This document shows, piece by piece, positions 15,507-23,350 of a stretch of DNA of 24,379 nt. Position numbers and translations under genes: made by a program. Positions within the stretch are counted from its first letter, which is position 1; each line of letters begins with the position of its first letter. The notes under the pieces are model-generated. The model had not been told where the DNA came from, did not search any database, and worked only from the letters and a program-made list of their open reading frames with translations. The DNA comes from Bacillota bacterium. Its GTDB lineage: Bacteria > Bacillota > Clostridia > Lachnospirales > Lachnospiraceae. Location of the stretch: NCBI GenBank assembly GCA_023414985.1, contig JAEZLY010000060.1:1-24379 (forward strand), read 5' to 3'.

Positions 15507-16595
15507 TTGATTAGAACAATTATTGTTGATGATGAGCAGCCGGCACTCACGCGATTGGAAAAGCTTTTGAAAGAGAGTGGCCTCGCAACTGTGGAGGGGT
15601 GCTTTACAGATGGGATGGAAGCCATAAACTACATAAATAGCCATCCGGTCGATGCGGTATTATTAGATATCGAGATGCCTGAAATCAATGGAATTGACGT
15701 TGCTAACCGAATCATTGAGATAAGACATGAAGTGGCGATTATATTTGTTACTGCCTATAATCAGTATGCAGTCGAGGCATTTCAGCTGAATGCTTTAGAC
15801 TATCTGTTAAAGCCTGTATCCCTGCTCAGACTAAAGGATACATTGGAGAGAATTGAGGTTTGGAAGGGCAGGAAGGAAAGCAGCCAAGGGCTTTTAGTAC
15901 AATGCTTTGGCAAATTTCACGCAAGTATCGGTAATGAGCCTGTTAAATTTCGTACAGAAAAGGCTGAGGAATTGCTTGCATTTTTCATTGACTGTAAGGG
16001 TAAGTTTGTAAGTCGGAGTAAAATAATTGACAGCTTGTGGGAGAATTTTGAAGGGGATAGGGCACTGATCCATTTCAATACAACGCTGCATTATGTTAAA
16101 AAAGCGCTTCTCTTTTATGATATTAATATTAATATCATATATGATAAGGGAAATTATATGCTGGAGCAGAGTGAAATAGACTGTGATTATACCGAGTTTA
16201 GTAATTTTATATCGAATAGCGGAGAGATTAATCGGGAAAACTACCACCTATTTGAAAAAACGGCTGATTTATATCAGGGCAGCTATCTATCCGGCTGGGA
16301 TTATGATTGGGTGATTGGGAAAAGGCTTACATTGGAGGAAGAATACCTGGGTTTAGTAAGCCGAATAGCAGAATATTATAAGCAGGGAAAGGATTTTCAT
16401 ACGGTGTCAAAATGGACAAAAGTGGGCTTACAGCAGGAACCGCTGCACAGGGATTTAAATTATCGCTTGATAGAAGCGCAAATAGCCTCTGAAGAGCCGG
16501 TGTTAGCACAAAAGTATTATGAGAACTATAAAAGCATGCTTTATAAGAAACTGGGAATAGAGCCTGATAATGAAATTAAGAGTCTTGTACATTAA
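15507..16595 (+). CDS. Response regulator with receiver, winged helix and BTAD (SARP-like)
   Basis: A 362-residue cytoplasmic regulator. The receiver spans about 1-120, with acidic pocket VDDE, phospho-acceptor D54 in LLDIEMPE, a switch threonine in FVTAYN, and lysine in YLLKPV. A winged-helix DNA-binding region follows (about 135-215, KAEELLAFFIDCKGKFVSRS, then the recognition-helix region FNTTLHYVKKAL). A C-terminal helical BTAD-type region spans about 225-355 (DLYQGSYLSGWDYDWV, then LHRDLNYRLIEAQI). This is the architecture of SARP-like activators fused to a receiver. The start TTG 15507 directly follows the kinase stop with no gap, and GGAGG (15494-15498) is 8 bases upstream. A terminator follows. 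The likely target is the next gene, whose promoter has SARP-like direct repeats. Confidence 0.85.
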   Translation: MIRTIIVDDEQPALTRLEKLLKESGLATVEGCFTDGMEAINYINSHPVDAVLLDIEMPEINGIDVANRIIEIRHEVAIIFVTAYNQYAVEAFQLNALDYLLKPVSLLRLKDTLERIEVWKGRKESSQGLLVQCFGKFHASIGNEPVKFRTEKAEELLAFFIDCKGKFVSRSKIIDSLWENFEGDRALIHFNTTLHYVKKALLFYDININIIYDKGNYMLEQSEIDCDYTEFSNFISNSGEINRENYHLFEKTADLYQGSYLSGWDYDWVIGKRLTLEEEYLGLVSRIAEYYKQGKDFHTVSKWTKVGLQQEPLHRDLNYRLIEAQIASEEPVLAQKYYENYKSMLYKKLGIEPDNEIKSLVH

Positions 16596-16635
16596 ACTTA
16601 GTCAGAAGATAGGAATGATATCATAGTATAGCAAC

Positions 16636-16670
16636 AGCATCCATCAGTAAGCAGATCGGATGCTTTTTTA
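16636..16670 (+). terminator. Rho-independent terminator of the kinase-regulator operon
   Basis: AGCATCC (16636-16642) pairs with GGATGCT (16658-16664). An extra ATC/GAT pairing lies inside and a six-T tail follows. It separates the two-component genes from the surface-protein gene, which therefore needs its own promoter. Confidence 0.82.
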
Positions 16671-16679
16671 TTAGTATTC

Positions 16680-16712
16680 GTTAAGTGAGGGTTAAGTGAT
16701 CCGAGTTAAAAT
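16680..16712 (+). promoter_or_regulatory. Putative SARP-type activator site and promoter of the surface protein
   Basis: GTTAAGTGA occurs twice as a direct repeat, at 16680-16688 and 16691-16699, a period of 11 bp. The second heptamer TTAAGTG ends 8 bp before a -10-like TAAAAT (16707-16712). No usable -35 is present: the 17-bp position (16684-16689) is AGTGAG and falls within the repeats. Known SARP activators bind heptameric direct repeats with an 11-bp period, 8 bp from the -10. An overlapping TATAAG (16712-16717) is an alternative -10. Confidence 0.55.
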
Positions 16713-16730
16713 ATAAGATACGGGGATCTT

Positions 16731-16755
16731 AGGCTAATTTATCAGACCTTAGCCT
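16731..16755 (+). other. 5' UTR stem-loop of the surface-protein mRNA
   Basis: AGGCTAA (16731-16737) pairs perfectly with TTAGCCT (16749-16755) around an 11-base loop. It lies within the predicted leader and about 18 bases before the GGAGG of the surface-protein gene. It may stabilise the long mRNA. No U tail follows, so it is not a terminator. Confidence 0.4.
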
Positions 16756-16786
16756 GTTATATGGCCCTTGAACGGAGGATGAACTT

Positions 16787-19700
16787 ATGAAAAGAATAAA
16801 AGGATTATTTGTGTTAGGGATTATTGTGTTAGGGATTTTCGGAACAAGCAAGACTGCCCAGGGAGAAGGCAATTTATTTTCGGTAGGAAGTGAACAGGAA
16901 TTAAACGATGCACTGGTATTGATACAGAGCGGGGATACCATCAAATTAACTGCTGATATAGAGTACGCTGGCGATATCGTAATTGACGGTAAGAGTATCA
17001 CTTTTGATCTGGGCGGGTATAAATTGAATGTTAACAGTAATTTCATCGGACTGTCCGTTAACAATAGCGGAGCGGTACAGCTTGCGAATGAGGGAGAGCT
17101 TAATATTATCGGTAGTATCTTCGGTGTATGGGCAGATAACGGGAGCAATGCAGTGGTTACGAATGTCTCGCTTACTGCAGATTCCGGTACCGCTGTATAT
17201 GCAGGCATCGACTGCACGGTTTTGGTCAAAGGGTCAGTGGCAGTAAAAGGGGATAACAGCACGGGTATCTTAATAAATTCCGGCGCAGGCGTTACCATTG
17301 ACAATGATGTAACGGTAAATGGAACTAACTGCACAGGTATTACCTCACAGATCAAAGGAGACATTACAGTGAAGGGTAATATTGCAGTTTACGGTAATTA
17401 CTGTACTGCTGTAAGCGCCTACGATAGTATCACCACCTTGAATATCATGGGAAATATAACAGCAGAGGGTGATAATGGTAGAGGAATATTTACAGGCGGT
17501 TCAGGTGGTATCATCAACGCCGGTGGGGATATAAGCGGTAAGGGTCTTTATTTTAACGGTGTTTATAATACCGGTAGCAACATTCAGATTAATGGAAGTG
17601 TCAAGGTAAACGGCGAGGAAAGCAATGGAATTTTTAGCATGGGAGGTAATATTACCCTGGAAGGCGATGCCGTTGCCGATGGTACAGGCTGCTATGGTGC
17701 TAATATTTCCGGAGGAAGTGTTGAAATAAAGGGAAGTATAAGGGTGTCGGGAGACCCCTCAGCAGTTGGCAGGAGAACCACAGGAGTAACGGTTGCCGGA
17801 GTGGGAACCTTGGTTAATATAAGGCAGAATGTCAATGCTACAGGAAGGGAATGCTTTGCCGTCATTTCCTGGGATAATGGTAAGACAATCGTTGCAGGAA
17901 ATATTACTGCAGAAGGGTCGAGCAGCTACGGGTTATCAGTATCCAACAACGGAACAGCAGAAATAACGGGAAGTACCACGGTTACGGGTAATAGTGGATG
18001 TGGTGCCAGTACAAGAACAGGTAATATCATAATTGGTTCTGATGTTACTGTTACCGGAGATTACGGGAAAGGAGTAAATGCAGAAGGCGGAAGTATAAAG
18101 GTAAATGGAAATATTAAAGTTACTGGCTACGACGGAAGCGGAGCAATTGCGCTGATGGGAGGTTTAGCCACCGTAGAGGGATGGATTGAGGCTACCAAAT
18201 ATATCATAACCGGTACTACAATCAGACAAATTTCCAATGGAGTATCCGGTACAGGTGCATATACCGATTACTTGCAATATTCCAGCGGTTCCAGTATTGT
18301 TCGTGTCAGAAAGCATATTTATACTGTAAGCTATCTGGCCAATGGGGGAACCGGAACCGCACCTGCCTCAGCAGCAGTAAATCTCGGTTTCACTTATAGG
18401 ATAGCAGCCAATAGCTTCACAGCACCGGCCGGTATGAAGTTCAAGGAGTGGAATGTGGATCCTCTTGGTTCAGGAAAATCATATACGGCAAATGGTAATA
18501 TCACTATGCCGGCAGACAATCTGACCTTATATGCAATATGGTCATTCCAGTCCTATAATATAACGGTACAAAACGACGGAAACGGAACCGCTTCCGCCAG
18601 TACATCCACCGCAACTATGGGACAAGCGATCAACTTGAGTGCAGTACCAAAAAGCGGATACCGCCTAAAGGAATGGCAGAGTATCAGTCCTTCCGGACTT
18701 ACATTTACCGGTAATAGCTTTCTTATGCCGGCATCTGCGGTCACTGTAAAAGCGATTTTCGAAAAGACCTATTCTGTTACATTACAATCGAGCGATAACG
18801 GTACAGCAAGTGCTGATATCACAGTTGCTGGTAAGGGCGATACAGTGACACTGACAGCCGTACCGAACAGTCATTACCATCTAAAGGAATGGCAGGTCAT
18901 AACGCCGACAAGTCTGACGCTGACAGGAAACAGCTTTGTGATGCCGGATGTGGCAGTAATCATTAAAGCAATCTTTGAGAAGGATACGTATAGTATAACA
19001 ATTCAGGATGATGGCAGAGGAACCGGGGAGGCTTCCCAAGCAAGTGCAAAGCAGGGAGAAATAGTGACCCTTACGGCGAAGCCGGATGCGCATTACCATC
19101 TGAAAGAATGGCAGATCATCACACCGACAAGCTTAACACTGACCGGAAACAGCTTCGAGATGCCGGAAGAGGCGGTAATCATCAAGGCAATTTTTGAGAA
19201 GGATACCTATAGTATAACGGTACAGAACAGTACAGGTGGTACAGCCAATGCATCCTTATCAAGAGCGGAACAGGGCCAGACAGTGACGCTTTCAGCCACT
19301 GCGGAGAATAATTATCATCTAAAGGAATGGGAGATAGTAACTCCAACAAGCTTAACACTGACAGGAAATAGCTTTGAGATGCCGGAGGAGAAGGTAATCA
19401 TTAAAGCAATCTTTGAGAAGAATACCTATCCTATAACGGTACAGAACAGTACAGGTGGTACAGCCAATGCATCTATATCAAGGGCGGAACAGGGTCAGAA
19501 AGTGGCGCTGACAGCCACTCCGGATAATAGCTACCGACTAAAGGAATGGCAGATAATAACTCCAGCAAACCTAACACTGACAGGTAACAGCTTTGAGATG
19601 CCGGAGGAGGAGGTAATCATCAAAGCGATTTTCGAAAAACAATTGCCTGCCATTGATGACAACGCGCCATCGAATAATACGATCGGTAGTAATAATCAAA

Positions 19701-21325
19701 GTAAAGAGGCGTCTGATGCTCTTGATCTACCGATCGAAGAATCATTTGTGATCATAGGAACAACAGGAGGAAACGGAACGATTTCGGCCACAATTACCGG
19801 AGGAAGTGTGTCAGAAGCGCTGGAAGCCGCTAAAGAAAAAATGACAGAAAATGAAGCCGGACCAATAGATATTGATCTCGCAGCGTTCCTTGATCTTTCA
19901 GGTGCAGAAGAAATAACTTCGCTTAATCTGGTTCTGACCAGGGAAGCAATTCAGAGTATGCTTCAGGATAAGGTAGACAGTTTGAAAATTAATGGAGGCA
20001 TTCTGTCCATTCGTCTTGATGCAGAGGTACTGTCTGAGATATATCATAGTAGTTCCGGGGATGTGACGATAAGTATAGCGCCGAATTCCAAGCTGTCCTT
20101 CACAGACGGGGAAAGAGCTAGCTTCAGAGCTGTATATGACATTGATATCTCCTATGGCAGCAGCGGCGATATTAATCAGATCACCAATATGAAGCAGGGT
20201 ACGATGTTGATCAGTATTCCTTATGCTTTAAAGGAGGGTGAAGATACATCCGAGCTTTTCGCAGTCTATATTAATCATGCCGGAGAAAGTAATCTGATAC
20301 AGAACTCCTATTATGACAGGTTAAGTAAATGCGTGATTTTTACAACGAATCACTTATCAACATACGGAATAGTATATCGGGAAGCACATATTAAGTTAAC
20401 TGATACCAATCATAGTTGGGGCAAGGAAAGCATCGATTTTGTAGTGAAGAGGGGACTTATCAGCGGAACCGGAGCTTCGACTTTCTCACCTGAGAGAGCT
20501 CTGACCAGAGAAGTACTGGCAAAAGCACTGGCTGTTCTAAGTGGAGCTAATATCAGCCAATATAGGAGCGGCAGCTTTGATGATGTTGCTTCGGACAGCG
20601 ACTATATGCCATATATAGAATGGGCTTACGCACAAGGAATAATGAACCAAAAGGGAGAGAAGCAATTTACACCCACAAAGAGTGTAACACGAGAAGAATT
20701 GGCCATTATTCTGGTTAATTTTGCCAGGGCAACATCCTTTGAGATACCCAATGTTCGAGAAAGCTATTCCTTCACTGATCTATCCAAATTAAGCAGTGAT
20801 GCAGGCGGCTCCGTCAGCAAGGTTACACAAGCAGGGATTATGGCCGAAAAGAAAGCAGGCTATTTCAATCCAATGGACGAGGTATCGCGTACTGATGCAG
20901 CAGTAATATTACATCGGTATTTTATGCTTACCATTAATAAGCAATCCACTCAGGGCTGGAGCCAAAATGATAAAGGACAAAGGATTTATTATTTGGAGGG
21001 AAAACGGTTTGTCGGCTGGCAAGTAATCGAGGGTAGGAAGTATTACTTCAATAATACCGGTATCCTCAAGGAAGGCTGGATCAAGGATGGTCCAGACAAG
21101 TATTATCAGACAGCTGAAGGAGTTGTCATCGGCTGGTGGAAGAAAGGCGGCAAAAGGTACTATTTCTCAAAGAATGGAACAATGGTTTATGGAAAATGGG
21201 TCAGAATTAATAAGAAATGGTATTATTTCTATGAGGACGGGACACTGGCGGTCAACACGAATATTGATGGATTTCCTGTTGATAAAAATGGTATCAGAGG
21301 GGATAGTAAAAGGTTAAAAAAATAA
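16787..21325 (+). CDS. Giant modular surface protein: beta-helix, InlB-like repeats, SLH and choline/glucan-binding repeats
   Basis: A 1512-residue exported protein. It has a signal peptide at about 1-27 (GLFVLGIIVLGIFG, cleavage near AQG). Residues 30-500 form a Gly/Asn/Val-rich repetitive region with short strands (INGSVKVNGEESNGIF type) that fits a right-handed beta-helix. A Listeria/Bacteroides (InlB) repeat follows at about 510-588, then five tandem 72-73-residue repeats at 590-953 ending FEK, then a domain at 985-1200. Three SLH domains span about 1205-1385 (SIDFVVKRGLISG, TFSPERALTREVLAKAL, FTPTKSVTREELAIILV). Aromatic choline/glucan-binding-type repeats fill about 1390-1500 (GRKYYFNNTGILKEGWI). 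It would be held to secondary cell-wall polymer through SLH and possibly to another glycan through the last repeats. GGAGG lies 8 bases before the ATG. An adhesive role is inferred. Confidence 0.88.
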   Translation: MKRIKGLFVLGIIVLGIFGTSKTAQGEGNLFSVGSEQELNDALVLIQSGDTIKLTADIEYAGDIVIDGKSITFDLGGYKLNVNSNFIGLSVNNSGAVQLANEGELNIIGSIFGVWADNGSNAVVTNVSLTADSGTAVYAGIDCTVLVKGSVAVKGDNSTGILINSGAGVTIDNDVTVNGTNCTGITSQIKGDITVKGNIAVYGNYCTAVSAYDSITTLNIMGNITAEGDNGRGIFTGGSGGIINAGGDISGKGLYFNGVYNTGSNIQINGSVKVNGEESNGIFSMGGNITLEGDAVADGTGCYGANISGGSVEIKGSIRVSGDPSAVGRRTTGVTVAGVGTLVNIRQNVNATGRECFAVISWDNGKTIVAGNITAEGSSSYGLSVSNNGTAEITGSTTVTGNSGCGASTRTGNIIIGSDVTVTGDYGKGVNAEGGSIKVNGNIKVTGYDGSGAIALMGGLATVEGWIEATKYIITGTTIRQISNGVSGTGAYTDYLQYSSGSSIVRVRKHIYTVSYLANGGTGTAPASAAVNLGFTYRIAANSFTAPAGMKFKEWNVDPLGSGKSYTANGNITMPADNLTLYAIWSFQSYNITVQNDGNGTASASTSTATMGQAINLSAVPKSGYRLKEWQSISPSGLTFTGNSFLMPASAVTVKAIFEKTYSVTLQSSDNGTASADITVAGKGDTVTLTAVPNSHYHLKEWQVITPTSLTLTGNSFVMPDVAVIIKAIFEKDTYSITIQDDGRGTGEASQASAKQGEIVTLTAKPDAHYHLKEWQIITPTSLTLTGNSFEMPEEAVIIKAIFEKDTYSITVQNSTGGTANASLSRAEQGQTVTLSATAENNYHLKEWEIVTPTSLTLTGNSFEMPEEKVIIKAIFEKNTYPITVQNSTGGTANASISRAEQGQKVALTATPDNSYRLKEWQIITPANLTLTGNSFEMPEEEVIIKAIFEKQLPAIDDNAPSNNTIGSNNQSKEASDALDLPIEESFVIIGTTGGNGTISATITGGSVSEALEAAKEKMTENEAGPIDIDLAAFLDLSGAEEITSLNLVLTREAIQSMLQDKVDSLKINGGILSIRLDAEVLSEIYHSSSGDVTISIAPNSKLSFTDGERASFRAVYDIDISYGSSGDINQITNMKQGTMLISIPYALKEGEDTSELFAVYINHAGESNLIQNSYYDRLSKCVIFTTNHLSTYGIVYREAHIKLTDTNHSWGKESIDFVVKRGLISGTGASTFSPERALTREVLAKALAVLSGANISQYRSGSFDDVASDSDYMPYIEWAYAQGIMNQKGEKQFTPTKSVTREELAIILVNFARATSFEIPNVRESYSFTDLSKLSSDAGGSVSKVTQAGIMAEKKAGYFNPMDEVSRTDAAVILHRYFMLTINKQSTQGWSQNDKGQRIYYLEGKRFVGWQVIEGRKYYFNNTGILKEGWIKDGPDKYYQTAEGVVIGWWKKGGKRYYFSKNGTMVYGKWVRINKKWYYFYEDGTLAVNTNIDGFPVDKNGIRGDSKRLKK
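18554..19645 (+). repeat. Five tandem 219-nt coding repeats
   Basis: Repeat units start at 18554, 18770, 18989, 19208 and 19427; the first is 216 nt and the others 219 nt. Each encodes a Y-(S/N/P)-(I/V)-T start, a central (R/H)LKEW(Q/E), then T(G)NSF-MP and ends KAIFEK. The last two are most alike: an identical block covers much of the TATAACGGTACAGAACAG region and the following codons. They resemble the bacterial repeat (Flg_new_2/InlB-like) family. Similarity rises toward the 3' copies, which suggests recent duplication or gene conversion. Confidence 0.88.
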
Positions 21326-21335
21326 TATAAATACA

Positions 21336-21389
21336 GAACTGACCTCCCATAAGATAGATTTTCATATCTAATTTATGTGGGGTCAGTTC
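21336..21389. terminator. Long imperfect hairpin between surface protein and rsmH-like gene
   Basis: GAACTGACC (21336-21344) pairs with GGTCAGTTC (21381-21389). The stem continues with one bulge through CCCATAA/TTATGTGG and an inner AGATA/TATCT. It lies between convergent genes. The U-rich tail is better on the minus strand (TATTATTTTTTT beyond it), so it may end both transcripts. Confidence 0.6.
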
Positions 21390-21459
21390 AGGTTACAGGT
21401 CATTTATTTGTAAAAGCTTTTCGTGTCGGCTGCATATGACAAATCTTTTTAGAGACTAA

Positions 21460-22509
21460 TCATGCTTTTATAGCCCATCGTAACTTAGCTGAACGAGCAC
21501 GGCTATTGGAATTACATTCTTCTTGTGATGGCCGAATAAAATCCGGTGTTATTTCCCGGTAGAGGCCTTCGCGAAGAAAGTGTTGAAAAGACTTCTTAAC
21601 GAGACGATCCTCTCCTGAATGAAAGGAAAGAATAGCAACGCGCCCGCCCTTAGCAAGAGCATCAGGGAGTTTTTCCAAAAATTCATATAACACTTCGAAT
21701 TCATTATTGACATCAATCCGCAACGCTTGGAAGCAACGCTGGCAGGATTTTTTAACCGCTTCTTCCCTATCTTTTTCCGGTATAAATTTCAGGGCATCTT
21801 TGATGATTTGTTGGAGCTGGGTCGTTGATGAGATATCAACTCCTTTTTTTAGTGTGGAAACGATGGCACGGGCAATTTCTGCGGAATAGGGCTCGTCCGA
21901 ATTTTCTAACAGCATTCCGTATAATTCGTCTTGTGAGATGGTTTTCAGGCGCTCCGCTGCTGAAATACCTTTTGTAGGATTTAACCGTAGATCTAATGGG
22001 CCCTCTGTCTTATAGGAAAATCCTCTTTCAGGATTGTCTATTTGCATAGAAGAGACACCCAAATCTGCCAATACAAAGTTAAGTGGACCCGCTTCGGAAG
22101 CAATTTGATCGATCCCTGAAAAGTTCATTTGCTTTATTGTTAAGATCTCAGGTCCATAACCCAAGTGCTCTAAGCGCTCTCTTGTGCGCGGTAGTTCTAC
22201 CGGGTCCACATCCGTTGCATATAAGTGGCCCTTTGAATCTAGACATTTCAGCATCTCAAGCGTATGGCCACCATAACCTAAGGTCGCATCTAACCCGATT
22301 TGTCCGGGAGTAATCTGTAAGAATTCTAATATCTCTTTCACGCAAATGGAACGATGCATACCGGCAGGAGTATTGCCTTTTTGAATAACTTTTTCCACAG
22401 CATCAGCATATTTTTCCGGCTGAAGTTCCTTATATTTATCTTTAAAAGCTTTTGGATGAGTGCCCTTATATCTTGGACGTCGTTGATGTTTTTGCTCTTG
22501 ATTATCCAT
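21460..22509 (-). CDS. RsmH-type 16S rRNA (cytosine-N4) methyltransferase, stand-alone paralogue
   Basis: A 349-residue S-adenosylmethionine-dependent methyltransferase of the RsmH (MraW) family, which N4-methylates C1402 in the ribosomal decoding site. Visible are the SAM motif LDATLGYGGHT, the acidic VDPVE, the catalytic-region ADLGVSSMQIDNPERGFSY, the LDLRLNP motif, and a late FHSGEDRLVKKSF. It departs from the usual form: a basic N-terminal extension of about 50 residues (HQRRPRYKGTHPKAFKDKYKEL), FHSGEDR for FHSLEDR, and no mraZ/ftsL/pbp neighbours. This suggests the second type (rsmH2-like) found in some Clostridia. A GTG at 22521 is also in frame but overlaps the AGGTGG site, so ATG 22509, 8 bases after it, is preferred. 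Confidence 0.88.
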   Translation of the reverse strand: MDNQEQKHQRRPRYKGTHPKAFKDKYKELQPEKYADAVEKVIQKGNTPAGMHRSICVKEILEFLQITPGQIGLDATLGYGGHTLEMLKCLDSKGHLYATDVDPVELPRTRERLEHLGYGPEILTIKQMNFSGIDQIASEAGPLNFVLADLGVSSMQIDNPERGFSYKTEGPLDLRLNPTKGISAAERLKTISQDELYGMLLENSDEPYSAEIARAIVSTLKKGVDISSTTQLQQIIKDALKFIPEKDREEAVKKSCQRCFQALRIDVNNEFEVLYEFLEKLPDALAKGGRVAILSFHSGEDRLVKKSFQHFLREGLYREITPDFIRPSQEECNSNSRARSAKLRWAIKA

Positions 22510-22557
22510 TCTTGATTCCACCTTTTAGAAGCAATAATAAATATTGTTACAAATCAT

Positions 22558-22586
22558 ATAATATCAAATACATTCCATAATAGCAA
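22558..22586 (-). promoter_or_regulatory. Candidate promoter of the rsmH-like gene
   Basis: On the minus strand TTGCTA (22581-22586) and TATTAT (22558-22563) are separated by 17 bp. A start near 22551 would leave a leader of about 42 bases. Confidence 0.4.
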
Positions 22587-22625
22587 ACTCTTAATAAGGA
22601 TCTTCATTGATCTAAATATTATTAC

Positions 22626-22684
22626 TTGACAAAGCGACCAGGTGGTCATATTATAGTTTTATGATATGACCACCTGGTCGCTTT
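22626..22684 (+). promoter_or_regulatory. tetR promoter with paired operators in a 21-bp perfect inverted repeat
   Basis: The promoter is TTGACA (22626-22631), a 17-bp spacer, and TATTAT (22649-22654). Operator 1, GACCAGGTGGTC (22636-22647, GACCA/TGGTC dyad), fills the spacer. Operator 2, GACCACCTGGTC (22668-22679), lies just after the expected start at about 22661. The two sit in a larger perfect inverted repeat (22631-22651 with 22664-22684; 12 bases between), with operator centres 32 bp apart, close to three helical turns. The right arm ends immediately before the GGAGG of tetR. Confidence 0.85.
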
Positions 22685-22697
22685 GGAGGTAAAGACT

Positions 22698-23294
22698 ATG
22701 CCGAAAAATACTTTTTATAATTTAAGTGATGAAAAGAAAGGTCGAATATTCGATGCTGCACTGCAGGAATTCTCATCCCGGAGCTACAACGAAGCATCGC
22801 TTAACCAGATCATCAAGGATGCAGATATACCGAAAGGCAGTTTCTATCAATATTTTGATAATAAAGAAGATATTTATAACTATATGATAGGAGTAATTTT
22901 AAAAGAAAAGACAAATGTACTCAACCAAGTAAAAGAAATAGATCCGGATGCAGACGTTTTTGAAGTAATTATGCATTCGACGAGAGAGTATCTTGAACAA
23001 GGAATCGAAAAACCGGGATATGTCGAGGCAGGGATGCGGATGGAATTGGATCACAGTGAACTTAAAATGAAAATCCATAAATCATCCACTGAAAAATTTA
23101 TAAAAATGTTGGAGCGTGATAAAGAACGAGGGCTCATTAAACCTGACGTTGATTCCGAACTTGTTATCAATATGATTTCCACTTTCAGTTTACATGAGTA
23201 TGTCAGAAACGGATCAGATAAGGAAAGGTATTTAAAGAATCTAGGTGAAGCTATCAAAATTATCAAAGAAGGCGTTACAGTTTCTAAGGAATGA
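22698..23294 (+). CDS. TetR family transcriptional regulator
   Basis: A 198-residue repressor. The N-terminal helix-turn-helix spans about residues 10-55, with SLNQIIKDADIPKGSFYQYF as the recognition segment, then DNKEDIYNYM. The rest is an all-helical ligand-binding and dimer domain (about 60-198) that gives no hint of the effector. GGAGG (22685-22689) is 8 bases before ATG 22698; a TTG at 22683 in frame lies inside the operator and is rejected. The promoter carries two matching dyads, so the gene almost certainly represses itself. It is followed after 56 bases by a rifampicin phosphotransferase-like gene with no evident separate promoter, so both are probably one operon released by an antibiotic-like effector. 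Confidence 0.92.
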   Translation: MPKNTFYNLSDEKKGRIFDAALQEFSSRSYNEASLNQIIKDADIPKGSFYQYFDNKEDIYNYMIGVILKEKTNVLNQVKEIDPDADVFEVIMHSTREYLEQGIEKPGYVEAGMRMELDHSELKMKIHKSSTEKFIKMLERDKERGLIKPDVDSELVINMISTFSLHEYVRNGSDKERYLKNLGEAIKIIKEGVTVSKE

Positions 23295-23350
23295 CAGATA
23301 TGATTACCTGGCTGGTTTGACATTCAAGAAAAATTAAGAGGAGAATGTAT

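Noticed and set aside
16729..17364. Long minus-strand frame antisense to the surface protein start
   Set aside because: It arises from the repetitive Gly/Val/Thr-rich coding sequence on the plus strand; it has no supported start signal.
18554..19645. Repeat array considered as CRISPR
   Set aside because: Units are 216-219 nt, contiguous and in frame with one protein; no short repeats with unique spacers.
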